Shown piece after piece: positions 14,342 through 21,891 of a stretch of DNA of 31,045 nucleotides. The notes under the pieces are model-generated. The model made no database searches and had not been told where the DNA came from. It was given only the letters and a program-made list of their open reading frames with translations. Source of the DNA: a virus; IMG/VR virus record IMGVR_UViG_3300037141_000242, positions 1 through 31,045 of that record. The stretch is one strand, 5' to 3'. How positions within the stretch are numbered: position 1 is the stretch's first letter; the number at the start of each line of letters is the position of its first letter. The position numbers and the translations under genes were made by a program.

Positions 14342-15106
14342 TTACTTCTTCTTTAAAGCGTCAAGCTTATTTACCTTAGCTGGCTTTTCGTCTTCGTCCT
14401 CTGTAGGAACTGTAGCAGAAGCGACTGTAGCTTTTACTTTGTCCATGTATTCTTCGAGAGCTTTAACAACTTTCTCTTGTGGCATTTCGTAAGTCATCAC
14501 TTCGTTCAAAGGCTTTACTGTTTCTGCCCAAGCTTCGTTTTGTTCTTTGCCAAGAGTTTTAGTTGATTTCTTGTCCAACTTGTACATTTCTGTTGGAGCA
14601 CCGTCTGGATTATAATTTACGATAATCTTTTCTGGATTTTCTGTGTCGTAGAAAGGTTTTTCATCTTCTTCAAGATTCAAAAGCCAGTTCTCAAATTGTC
14701 CAAGAACGCTTTTTCCATAACCCCACCATTTTACTCCTGCTTCCAAATCATCAAGGTCGATGACAGGTGAGAAATAACGGATTTTTAGTTCAAGAGGCTT
14801 CCAAACATCGAAGTTCCCTTTCCAATCTTGTTTCTTCAAGTCGTCTACTACTTGACAGATAAGACATTCTTCTCCTTTATTGTGTTTGTTACACGCGATG
14901 TCTTTGTAAGATACATCTAAAAGATTTTTGTGTGTGCCCCATTCAAGGAACGGATCTCCTGTTTGAGGAGTTGGCAGAACGATGATATTGTTCTTACCAG
15001 GCTTTGCTTTGTAAAACTTAACACTACCAGTTGTAGTTTTTGTGTTAGTAGAATTCATTTTGGCTAAGCGCGCCAAAGTGGCTTGCAAATTGTTTGCATT
15101 TCCCAT
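14342..15106 (-). CDS. Single-stranded DNA-binding protein, T4 gp32-like
   Basis: It should coat single-stranded DNA at the replication fork and during recombination with UvsX. The N-terminus is short and basic, leading to the core start TGSVKFYKAKPGKNNIIVLP. A zinc-type cluster is visible: CNKHNKGEECLIC (C72, H74, C81, C84), comparable to His-Cys3 zinc binding in gp32, where the ligands also lie in the core. Aromatic and basic residues follow (WKPLELKIRYFSP, KWWGYGKS), fitting an OB fold. The C-terminal tail has a DEDE run but ends with KLDALKKK, more basic than the T4 acidic tail. Length 254 compares with 301 in T4. Placement next to uvsX, exonuclease and helicase supports the call. Confidence 0.85.
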   Translation of the reverse strand: MGNANNLQATLARLAKMNSTNTKTTTGSVKFYKAKPGKNNIIVLPTPQTGDPFLEWGTHKNLLDVSYKDIACNKHNKGEECLICQVVDDLKKQDWKGNFDVWKPLELKIRYFSPVIDLDDLEAGVKWWGYGKSVLGQFENWLLNLEEDEKPFYDTENPEKIIVNYNPDGAPTEMYKLDKKSTKTLGKEQNEAWAETVKPLNEVMTYEMPQEKVVKALEEYMDKVKATVASATVPTEDEDEKPAKVNKLDALKKK

Positions 15107-15135
15107 TTTGTAAAGAAATTAAAGTTAATAAAGAT

Positions 15136-15399
15136 TTAATTATTATATAGTGGAGACTTGGAAAGATATTTGCTTAACAAATCTGGTTCACTCAGTAGAG
15201 TGTTTTTCATACGTTCTTCTTCTAAATGATTAAGAGCGTTGATCCAATTACTTAAACGCTTCCTAAAGCCCATCATTGTAGCCTCAGTTGGCTTCTTTGG
15301 GAGTCTTGGTGGTTTATTAAGGTAATTGATTTTTTTGGCGCGAAGTGACAACTCGGAAAGTTGTGTTGCGTACTTGTGGAGTTCTTTTGACAAATCCAT
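15136..15399 (-). CDS. Small basic helical protein, unknown (87 aa)
   Basis: I do not recognise a family. It is Lys/Leu-rich and predicted mainly helical (MDLSKELHKYATQLSELSLRA, then MMGFRKRLSNWINALNHLEEE), with a proline-rich break (KPPRLPKKP). It lies 29 bases upstream of the gp32-like gene in the same direction. That is where T4-like phages may place small replication accessories such as the helicase loader gp59, but 87 residues is far too short for gp59. The 115-base leader in front of it holds competing hairpins. Confidence 0.65.
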   Translation of the reverse strand: MDLSKELHKYATQLSELSLRAKKINYLNKPPRLPKKPTEATMMGFRKRLSNWINALNHLEEERMKNTLLSEPDLLSKYLSKSPLYNN

Positions 15400-15463
15400 A
15401 TTCTTGAAAGATTTAAAGTTTAAAAAAGATAAAAAGATTCAAAGGTTATTATGAAGTAAAGAT

Positions 15464-15502
15464 GGGAACTTATATTCTCATTCCCAATTATAAATAGGGA
15501 AT
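15464..15502 (-). promoter_or_regulatory. Leader with mutually exclusive hairpins upstream of the SSB operon
   Basis: On the minus strand three short segments occur in order: ATTCCC (15502-15497), GGGAAT (15485-15480) and TTCCC (15468-15464). The middle can pair with the first or the third, not both. This lies in the 115-base spacer before the 87-residue gene and gp32-like gene. T4 gp32 represses its own translation through a leader structure, so an analogous control is possible, but the stems are only five to six pairs and AT-rich. Confidence 0.25.
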
Positions 15503-15514
15503 TTCATATAAAAA

Positions 15515-15991
15515 CTACTGTTTCTGAACAAAGATGTCTTCAATAAAAGCACTAATAATATGATTTGTAAATGGGCCAGACCACACAATTGGAAATATAT
15601 TTATGTCCGCCATTTCAGCAATTTCTTTTGTTATTGCAAAGCCCATCGTTAATCCTTTTAGGGAAGCAGATAATAAGTATACTTCATTATCCCTGACAGT
15701 TAATAAATAACTATAACAAGTATATGCGGCTCCCAAATCAATGATTCTATCTTCTAATAAACTAATCTGTTTTTTGATTTTGGGTTTCATTTCTAAATCC
15801 AAAGCTTTGTCTGCACTTAGAATTGGTTTAAAAGGTACATCTGGGTCACCTTCTACAAACTTTAAATCTAAAAATGCTTGTTTTGGCGCAATGATATGAA
15901 TAGCGCATAATTCCCCCTCTGGTAAATCAGGAGTAATGTAAACATTCGGTTTCTTGATTATCATTTCGGCCATTGTATTCATAATTTCCAA
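15515..15991 (-). CDS. Unknown phage protein (158 aa)
   Basis: No family is recognised. The sequence looks like a soluble alpha/beta protein: KPNVYITPDLPEGELCAIHII, a helical middle (MKPKIKKQISLLEDRIIDLG), then strands YTCYSYLLTV and VYLLSASLKGL, and a final FIEDIFVQKQ. There is no signal peptide and no zinc motif. The start overlaps the previous gene's end by 13 bases; Met4 or Met7 would reduce or remove the overlap and are realistic alternatives. It is followed by the 115-base leader of the SSB region, so it probably belongs to the unit above it. Confidence 0.65.
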   Translation of the reverse strand: MEIMNTMAEMIIKKPNVYITPDLPEGELCAIHIIAPKQAFLDLKFVEGDPDVPFKPILSADKALDLEMKPKIKKQISLLEDRIIDLGAAYTCYSYLLTVRDNEVYLLSASLKGLTMGFAITKEIAEMADINIFPIVWSGPFTNHIISAFIEDIFVQKQ

Positions 15992-16341
15992 ATGTTTCGT
16001 TTAACGTCTTGTTGTTGTTTAGCTTTATATGCTTCTATGTCTAACTTATATTTCTTTGACCTATAATAATGATAACATGCTTTAGAACAAAAGTGTTGCT
16101 TTCTTTTCTTAAGTAGGAAAGGCGTTAAGTATTTTCCTCTATTACAAAAAACAGATGTACATTTTATAAAAGTTCTTCTTTGTATTGGTAGCTTATTATG
16201 TGGTATTATCGATTTTTTGTGTTCCCACTTACACTCGTTAGAGCAGAACTTGAACTTTCTTGCACGTCTTGGCTTTACCCACACTTCTTTGCAACATTGT
16301 CCACATACTTTTCTAACTTTAGCTTTCTTTGGGAAAGGCAT
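15979..16341 (-). CDS. Tandem zinc-finger protein, HNH-associated type (120 aa)
   Basis: Two treble-clef-like zinc modules are visible: C13-x2-C16 with C33-x3-C37 (KFCSNECKWEH), and C61/C66 with C85-x3-C89 (HFCSKACYHYY). Each resembles the CxxC ... FCSxxC modules that precede HNH nuclease domains in phage homing endonucleases. Here no HNH His-Asn-His core follows; the protein ends soon after with a basic helix (IEAYKAKQQQDVKRNIWKL). It may be a DNA-binding regulator or a truncated homing endonuclease. It is highly basic. It is the first gene of the minus-strand unit, divergent from the single plus-strand gene with about 55 bases between their starts. Confidence 0.7.
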   Translation of the reverse strand: MPFPKKAKVRKVCGQCCKEVWVKPRRARKFKFCSNECKWEHKKSIIPHNKLPIQRRTFIKCTSVFCNRGKYLTPFLLKKRKQHFCSKACYHYYRSKKYKLDIEAYKAKQQQDVKRNIWKL

Positions 16342-16396
16342 TATCTTACTTTATATTCTTAAATATTGGATGTAAATTTAATAAAAACACTTTTCT

Positions 16397-16729
16397 ATGA
16401 ATCCAGCTGAAAAATTCTTACTGAGAGATGCTCTCAAAATCAAAATGCCTGCATTAACTGATGATATAATATACGATATCATTACAAACCTTGATAAATT
16501 AGGCGCATTAGCTAAAGAATGGAATGCTAATACAGAATCTACTAAAGACGAAAAGCCCAAATCAGGGCTTCCTCAATCATTTAATATGGTTTCACCCATG
16601 TGGCAAGGTTATGTTACACTAGTAACAAGAGAAGGTTTCTTTGGCTATCAAGATAGTGAAGGAAATGTTCGCCTATTTGATAAGACTGAGAAAGGTATAT
16701 CTAGAAAAATCCTCAAATATAGAAAGTAA
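16397..16729 (+). CDS. Unknown protein, the only plus-strand gene (110 aa)
   Basis: A 110-residue protein starting MNPAEKFLLRDALKIKMPAL. It has an acidic helical N half (DDIIYDIITNLDKLGALAKEW), a charged linker, and a C half with strand-like WQGYVTLVTREGFFGYQD and GNVRLFDKTEKG, ending in a basic tail. I know no family. The residue composition is protein-like, and the opposite strand holds only a 60-residue frame, so the plus strand is the better reading. It starts divergently from the zinc-finger gene. Its stop codon (16727-16729) directly abuts the reversed stop of the next gene with no spacer, so the two transcripts must overlap unless termination is inside a gene. Confidence 0.7.
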   Translation: MNPAEKFLLRDALKIKMPALTDDIIYDIITNLDKLGALAKEWNANTESTKDEKPKSGLPQSFNMVSPMWQGYVTLVTREGFFGYQDSEGNVRLFDKTEKGISRKILKYRK

Positions 16730-17092
16730 TTATTCTGCTGGAGTTACAGGAGGGGTTTCTTCTTCTGGATACTCTGGCTCAATAAACCCTTTATCCTTCA
16801 TAGCGAGCTGCTTTGCGCGGTTAATCGCCATTCTTTTCATCATCTCGCCCTTCCTCTTCATATCAAGTTCAGTTGTAAGACCAAAATTTACTGGTTGGAA
16901 TTGAGCTGCTGTGATAGTTTTGATTTCATTAAGGGTAATCTGTCCCCATTTTATCTTACCTACAACAATGTTCTTTTCATTTACATAGAAGTAAGTGCAT
17001 AAGCTCTTTTTAGCAATATGCCAGAATTTGAATACAGGATGAATTGAGTATCCATTCTGTTGTAATAAAGTAATAATCTGTTTATTGTCCAT
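16730..17092 (-). CDS. Unknown protein (120 aa)
   Basis: The N-terminal part (NKQIITLLQQNGYSIHPVFKFWHIAKKSL) looks like a small helix plus strands, followed by NIVVGKIKWGQITLNEIKTI. The C-terminal part is basic and helical (DMKRKGEMMKRMAINRAKQLA) and ends in an acidic Pro-rich tail (EYPEEETPPVTPAE). No motif is recognised. It starts one base before the stop of the 884-residue structural gene, so it is likely the last cistron of the structural operon rather than part of the replication block. Confidence 0.65.
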   Translation of the reverse strand: MDNKQIITLLQQNGYSIHPVFKFWHIAKKSLCTYFYVNEKNIVVGKIKWGQITLNEIKTITAAQFQPVNFGLTTELDMKRKGEMMKRMAINRAKQLAMKDKGFIEPEYPEEETPPVTPAE

Positions 17093-17093
17093 A

Positions 17094-19748
17094 TTAAAAG
17101 TCTAATTCGACTTGGATGATTAGATCGTTTGTATTATTCTTCTTTAACGGTGGCGATATCTTAGCATAGATATAAGGACTATCAATTACATTCCCTAAAG
17201 TATCTTGTATTAAGAATTCAATCTCAGAGATTAGCTTATCTCCTTGTAAAGGATCACTTGGATCAAAAGAAGGGTTTTGTGTACCATTCCAATTAGCTGC
17301 AGGAACTGTCACTGTAAATGTTAATCTATATTGATTTTGTATAGCTTGATATTTTAACAATCCTATTGTCCATACTCCATCCGATGTGAATAAATCGGAA
17401 GGTAATGGAGCTGATAGAAGATTATAGATCTTTTGTACATCCACATTTAATAAATCATACTTTGGATTATTAGGATCGCTTGTAAGCATTGTATTCGCTT
17501 GCCCTACAACGATTGCATAAGTAGCGTTTGTAAACACTGCTACGTGTTGTAAATTCTGCGCATCTAATATGTTTGGAGCTTGTAATGGGTTTTTCAATGA
17601 TAAGAAAGGCATTACAACAACGTCTTGTACACCTGCAATCACATAAGGATTTACTAAGTCTTGTGTATACTTCCCAATTATAATTTCGTAATTGTTCGCC
17701 AAGAAGCCTTCCCTTATTCCTGAAGGATTATTGATTGCATCAAAATCTACCAAATGTGTCAAGAAGTCAAACTTTGTATTTAGAGTTCCATTAGGGGTAT
17801 CGACTAAAACACCACCCAGCTGCCAATTAAAAGGAACTGGTTCTGCATAAGGCAATGTATTATATGTAGCGCCGAATTCTCCAGGAGTCGCCTTTTCCTT
17901 CATTCTATAAGTGTAGAAATATTCAAATGGCAATCTCTTACCATAAAGTATTCCCCCTCCTGTATATGCAGCATTGCCATTAACTGGTAATGTAAATAAG
18001 CTATCGTAGAAGATAGAGAAATTTAAGGCATCAATTACTTGTACAAAGAAAAATGGATTTGTTACTGTTCCATTAGCATTTGTATTTCCTTGCACACCTG
18101 ATATTACAACTTCATCCCCTGTTACAAATGTGTGATTCACAACTGATGTGATAACAATGGGTGTAGCATTTGATGCAGCAGTGATTGCAATTGGATTTGA
18201 TATTGTAGGTCTCCCAACTGTATTCCCGGTTACTGGTAATACAGGCGCAGGTAATGTATAGTTTCTATTTGTGTTATAACCCATAGCTGAAGCTAATTCA
18301 AGATCATCAATTACAACGATTCTTAAGTCATACATAACAAATCCGTATCTTACTGCTGGGGTAATACCAGGATACTTCAAATATAAAGCACCATAATCCC
18401 CTGCTCCGTTCACATCTGTCAATACTGGATTAGCCAATGAATAAGGATTTGAGTTAGTTAAGATCACAGGCGTTCTTTCTCCTTGTATCATAACTGTAGG
18501 AAGATGTATTTCGAATGTCCCAACCGCATTGTAAATACGATCTTTCACTTCATCAGCAAAGTCTAATACTATAAAAGGAGTATCTGCATCTGGCATAATA
18601 CCTGAAAGCAAATTTTTAATTCCTAATAGTTCAGCTCCTTTGTAATTTAAGTAGTTTTTTCTTCCTAATGGTTGTGATGAGCCAATGAAATTATAAGGAT
18701 CTCCAAGTAACTGATTCCTGTGTACTTCTGTTAGATTCCAAGTGTCTGTAAGTAATTCTCTATCAGGAGTTGTTCCCGCTCTATTCAAAAGAACAAACAT
18801 ATACTTCTCAAAAGGAGCCGTAGTTACAATTGGAGCAAAACTTTTATCTAATGTTAATGTATATTCTATATAAGGATTAGTTAAAGCTAGTGGATTCACA
18901 AGAGAAGAAACGGCTACGATTTTAAATTCATACGTTTCAGCTTCTGAAAAGTTTAATACATCGTTCAAGCCATCAGTCGTTGGTTGATTAGTAAAGCTAT
19001 TCTCGTTTTGGAAGAATCTTTGTATGGTCACAAAATCATTCACTTTAGGAATGATATTAGGATCATTCACATAGATAACCAATTCATCAGAATTATTATT
19101 TGTAACCCTGAATTCAAAGAAGCCTGGATTAGCTACCGTGGTATCACGAGTATTATATAATCCCAACGGTGTTGTATAAATCTCATCCCAATAGTAATTA
19201 TGTAACGTTACTAATGCAGATGTTAAAGTGTTGGGCGTTAATGTAGAATCAAAATCAATCGTGAAGTTTGTTAAGTTTACAATCGAGGCTACTTTATAAA
19301 TACCTGGAGGTACAATACCCAAGATACCTGTAATTTCTACTTTATCACCAACATTAAAATTGTGATTGGCCGAAGTAGTTATCTGAGCATTTGTAGCTTG
19401 GGAAATATTAGTAATAATATTTGGAGTTGTTTGTCTTAATTCAAATATACCTTTTTGAAATTCAGGAGATACAACTGTGGGGTTTGAATTGGAAGCTACG
19501 ATATTTGTTGTACTATGTACTTGTATTGTAGATGCTGAGATAATCGGATTACCACCATAATACCAGAATGGAGGAGATACTTGATCTCCTACGATATTGG
19601 GGAAAATTACCCCCGGCACATTGGCTAATGTAAGTCCTGATCCACCTGGCGTCCATATTAGATCCGTAGGTGCTGCAGGAACTGCGTTTACAGTAACTGA
19701 AGTGAAATTACTTTGAGTGGTATTACTTAAATTTAATACGTATGCCAT
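17094..19748 (-). CDS. Large tail/baseplate-associated structural protein with FCCH-like domains (884 aa)
   Basis: This is a Thr/Asn/Pro/Val-rich, beta-structured protein, typical of phage virion parts. Two segments (about residues 113-168 and 521-600) share the pattern ITTSANHNFNVGDKVEITGI ... ANGT ... FTIxxD and INGVQGNTNANGT-like, ending AYTGGG. This is the small beta-barrel known in databases as ubiquitin-activating-enzyme FCCH-like, common in tail proteins; the same module is found twice in the 1518-residue protein. No enzymatic motif is seen. The start shares one base with the stop of the 404-residue gene (TAATG). A baseplate, tail-fibre base or decoration role is inferred from composition and neighbours. 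Confidence 0.75.
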   Translation of the reverse strand: MAYVLNLSNTTQSNFTSVTVNAVPAAPTDLIWTPGGSGLTLANVPGVIFPNIVGDQVSPPFWYYGGNPIISASTIQVHSTTNIVASNSNPTVVSPEFQKGIFELRQTTPNIITNISQATNAQITTSANHNFNVGDKVEITGILGIVPPGIYKVASIVNLTNFTIDFDSTLTPNTLTSALVTLHNYYWDEIYTTPLGLYNTRDTTVANPGFFEFRVTNNNSDELVIYVNDPNIIPKVNDFVTIQRFFQNENSFTNQPTTDGLNDVLNFSEAETYEFKIVAVSSLVNPLALTNPYIEYTLTLDKSFAPIVTTAPFEKYMFVLLNRAGTTPDRELLTDTWNLTEVHRNQLLGDPYNFIGSSQPLGRKNYLNYKGAELLGIKNLLSGIMPDADTPFIVLDFADEVKDRIYNAVGTFEIHLPTVMIQGERTPVILTNSNPYSLANPVLTDVNGAGDYGALYLKYPGITPAVRYGFVMYDLRIVVIDDLELASAMGYNTNRNYTLPAPVLPVTGNTVGRPTISNPIAITAASNATPIVITSVVNHTFVTGDEVVISGVQGNTNANGTVTNPFFFVQVIDALNFSIFYDSLFTLPVNGNAAYTGGGILYGKRLPFEYFYTYRMKEKATPGEFGATYNTLPYAEPVPFNWQLGGVLVDTPNGTLNTKFDFLTHLVDFDAINNPSGIREGFLANNYEIIIGKYTQDLVNPYVIAGVQDVVVMPFLSLKNPLQAPNILDAQNLQHVAVFTNATYAIVVGQANTMLTSDPNNPKYDLLNVDVQKIYNLLSAPLPSDLFTSDGVWTIGLLKYQAIQNQYRLTFTVTVPAANWNGTQNPSFDPSDPLQGDKLISEIEFLIQDTLGNVIDSPYIYAKISPPLKKNNTNDLIIQVELDF

Positions 19749-20962
19749 TATCGTGATGATTCATTTATTAAAGCGTTTCCTGTTTTAGGAGTTACAACAT
19801 ATCCCACTTGGAAAGATCCTGTTGGTATGGTAAATGTGAAAGGACCAAAACCTATTCCTTGCTGTAATACTGCTGTACCTTGTTTAACTTGACAAGTAAT
19901 ATTACAACGTGATAGTATTTCTGTCTGCCATGCTGCAATAGACATTGGCAATACAACAGGAGCACTCACCCCAATTGCTTGCGTCCAGCTGGCTGAAGTC
20001 ACATCTATTGTAGCACTTACTGTTACTTGGAATGGCGTGATACCTACCAAAGGATTTGTTGATATGATTGTATTATTGTAAGCCACAACGGGTGTTATTG
20101 TTGAAACCACATTTGGTAATATGATTGTATCTGTAACTCCTTGGCCTACAGTGAAGTTTACAACGGATGATCCTAAATTAGGACCTGATGTTCCACTAGA
20201 AGCTCCTGTAGTGTTATTAAATAACTTAAAGTTTCCAATTGATTGCCAAGTGATGGCAATTTGATCTGTTGTTAATGTTTGGCCAACACCCAAAGTATAA
20301 TCTACACCAACTGTAGCTACACTATATATACCTGTTACAGGATTTTGTTTTTGAATTGACCATACAGATGAAATTGTATCGCCTCTATTATTAGATTTAT
20401 CAACAATAATTGTTTTATTGCTGGTATTATCCATGTCAGTAATAGTTGTTCCATCTACTAATGAAGGTCCAGTACTGCTACTTTTTAAAGTAATAGAAAC
20501 AGCTTGTTGAAATAACTGTATTGTGAATTCCTTTGGGGATTCGAAAGCGTGTAAAGAATAAGGAGCGCCTGGATTGATTGTTCCGAAAGGACTTCCTGCT
20601 TTTGTAGCATATGGAATAAATGTCGGCGTATAAATACCACTTGTGACGTATGTAAGAAAATATTGAGGACCCGCTAAATATCCGGCTCCTATATTCGTTC
20701 TTGTAACTACTGGTGCAATACCAAAACTTGGACTATATTCAATACTCCAATGGTTTGCATTCGTTAACCCAGTATCACTTATAGCATAAGTTACACTTGT
20801 GTCTAATGTAGAGTTCGGAGTATGTGTAAACACCGTGAAGCTATCATCAGCTCCTGAAAGGTCTAATGCCAATGGGCCCAAAGTTAAAGATCCAGAACCA
20901 AAGTCCCAGATATAATCTCTAGAAAGAGCATTACCGACAATTGCAAGGTTATTCCAGGCCAT
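19748..20962 (-). CDS. Structural protein with Ig-like beta domains (404 aa)
   Basis: Beta-rich and low in charge, with repeated Ser/Thr/Gly/Asn-rich strands. The start MAWNNLAIVGNALSRDYIWDFGSGSLTLG is followed by segments such as GIAPVVTRTNIGAGYLAGPQYFLTYVT and TSASWTQAIGVSAPVVLPMS that look like Ig-type or adhesin domains. It contains few Lys or Cys residues. No named family is recognised. It is coupled by a TAATG overlap to the 884-residue gene and sits just downstream of a homing endonuclease remnant that separates it from the 220-residue gene. A tail or baseplate component is the likely role. Confidence 0.7.
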   Translation of the reverse strand: MAWNNLAIVGNALSRDYIWDFGSGSLTLGPLALDLSGADDSFTVFTHTPNSTLDTSVTYAISDTGLTNANHWSIEYSPSFGIAPVVTRTNIGAGYLAGPQYFLTYVTSGIYTPTFIPYATKAGSPFGTINPGAPYSLHAFESPKEFTIQLFQQAVSITLKSSSTGPSLVDGTTITDMDNTSNKTIIVDKSNNRGDTISSVWSIQKQNPVTGIYSVATVGVDYTLGVGQTLTTDQIAITWQSIGNFKLFNNTTGASSGTSGPNLGSSVVNFTVGQGVTDTIILPNVVSTITPVVAYNNTIISTNPLVGITPFQVTVSATIDVTSASWTQAIGVSAPVVLPMSIAAWQTEILSRCNITCQVKQGTAVLQQGIGFGPFTFTIPTGSFQVGYVVTPKTGNALINESSR

Positions 20963-20968
20963 TAGTAA

Positions 20969-21163
20969 TTAATTAAAATATTCCCATTTGTAACCAAAAG
21001 CAGTTTTATGTTCTTTGCGAGCGCAAGCGGATATATCCGCTACACGACCATTTAAAAACTCTGCTGCTTGTGTACAACTGTTCCAAACTTTTAATGTTTG
21101 ATTTGTTAACGTATCTATTTGTTTTACCTTTTTAGAACGACCATAACTTGCCAGGACTACATA
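20969..21163 (-). pseudogene. C-terminal remnant of a homing endonuclease (NUMOD1 module)
   Basis: An open frame of 64 codons without a usable start codon ends at TAA 20971-20969. From about residue 13 it reads VKQIDTLTNQTLKVWNSCTQ, then AAEFLNG, ISACARKEHKTAFGYKWEYF. That is the NUMOD1 DNA-binding helix-turn module (VxQxDxxTxxxIxxWxSxxEAAxxLx...ISxCxxGxxKxAxGYxWxY) found at the C-terminal end of GIY-YIG and HNH homing endonucleases. The catalytic part is missing, and the frame runs into the stop region of the 220-residue gene. It holds a 14-base perfect palindrome at 21027-21040. I interpret it as a decayed mobile endonuclease gene between two structural genes. Confidence 0.8.
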
Positions 21164-21819
21164 TTAAATAATATTGTTTTGCTTATTGCAGAGGTTTGTC
21201 CTCTCAATACAATGCTTCCTTGTTGTGAAGTAAATACATATCCTGCTGGTTTGGCAATTAATAAAGATCCATTAGCGGTGTCAGGAATAATTTCCCACGA
21301 TGGTGGTACGTTATTATAGACATATGTATATTGCTCTACCATTCTCTCTTGGACATTATTAATATCAAAGAAATTATCTGGCAATGTTTGAAAGAATACA
21401 ATATATCCTTCTTTTACAACACTCAAAATATCGAAACTAATTGTATTAAAATCAAGTCCGTTTGCTAATGTCGGAGGAACTACTCCTGCTGTGAAGGCAG
21501 TATTCGGAGGATAATTATATAAACTCTCAATTTGATCTGATGAATTGATATGTCTTGCAAATGCTGTAATGGTTCCTGTAATATTGGCAACAACACCTGA
21601 ATAATACAAATGTGTCTTAATTCTTGGAGTTTGATAAGGCGCTTGTACAATTCTAATTCTTGTAGCTTGCGTTGACATTTCATAATCAATGTCACTATCT
21701 CCTAATCCCACTGCTGAAATTTGTACAACGTCAGGCATACCTCTTTTAGAGAACCATTCTCTTAACCTGTCTTGAGCTTTTACGTCTACACTTAGTTGAG
21801 AACTATTAAATATGGCCAT
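21157..21819 (-). CDS. Baseplate/tail structural protein (220 aa)
   Basis: The N-terminus (MAIFNSSQLSVDVKAQDRLREWFSKRGM, then GLGDSDIDYEMS) and the rest (HLYYSGVVANITGTITAFA, SLYNYPPNTAF) look like a virion protein; the DYEMSTQATRI and RIKTHLYYSG parts suggest a beta-sandwich. No enzyme motif is present. I cannot assign it to a T4 gene. It is followed by the endonuclease remnant and preceded by a 72-base spacer after the collar fibre. The spacer contains AATAAATA, a one-mismatch match to the T4 late promoter element, so this gene may have its own late start. Confidence 0.7.
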   Translation of the reverse strand: MAIFNSSQLSVDVKAQDRLREWFSKRGMPDVVQISAVGLGDSDIDYEMSTQATRIRIVQAPYQTPRIKTHLYYSGVVANITGTITAFARHINSSDQIESLYNYPPNTAFTAGVVPPTLANGLDFNTISFDILSVVKEGYIVFFQTLPDNFFDINNVQERMVEQYTYVYNNVPPSWEIIPDTANGSLLIAKPAGYVFTSQQGSIVLRGQTSAISKTILFNM

Positions 21820-21891
21820 GGTTGTTTGCTTTTAATTTGTGATTAATATGAAAGTAAACGCAATATTTATTTGCTGAATTAAAAATAGCCA

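Noticed and set aside
15489-15496. TATAAATA on the plus strand
   Set aside because: It matches the T4 late element but points toward no nearby plus-strand gene and lies in one of the AT-rich hairpin segments; chance is more likely.
16378-16560. Minus-strand 60-residue frame opposite the lone plus-strand gene
   Set aside because: It is shorter, and the plus frame has a more protein-like sequence and fits the gene ends exactly.
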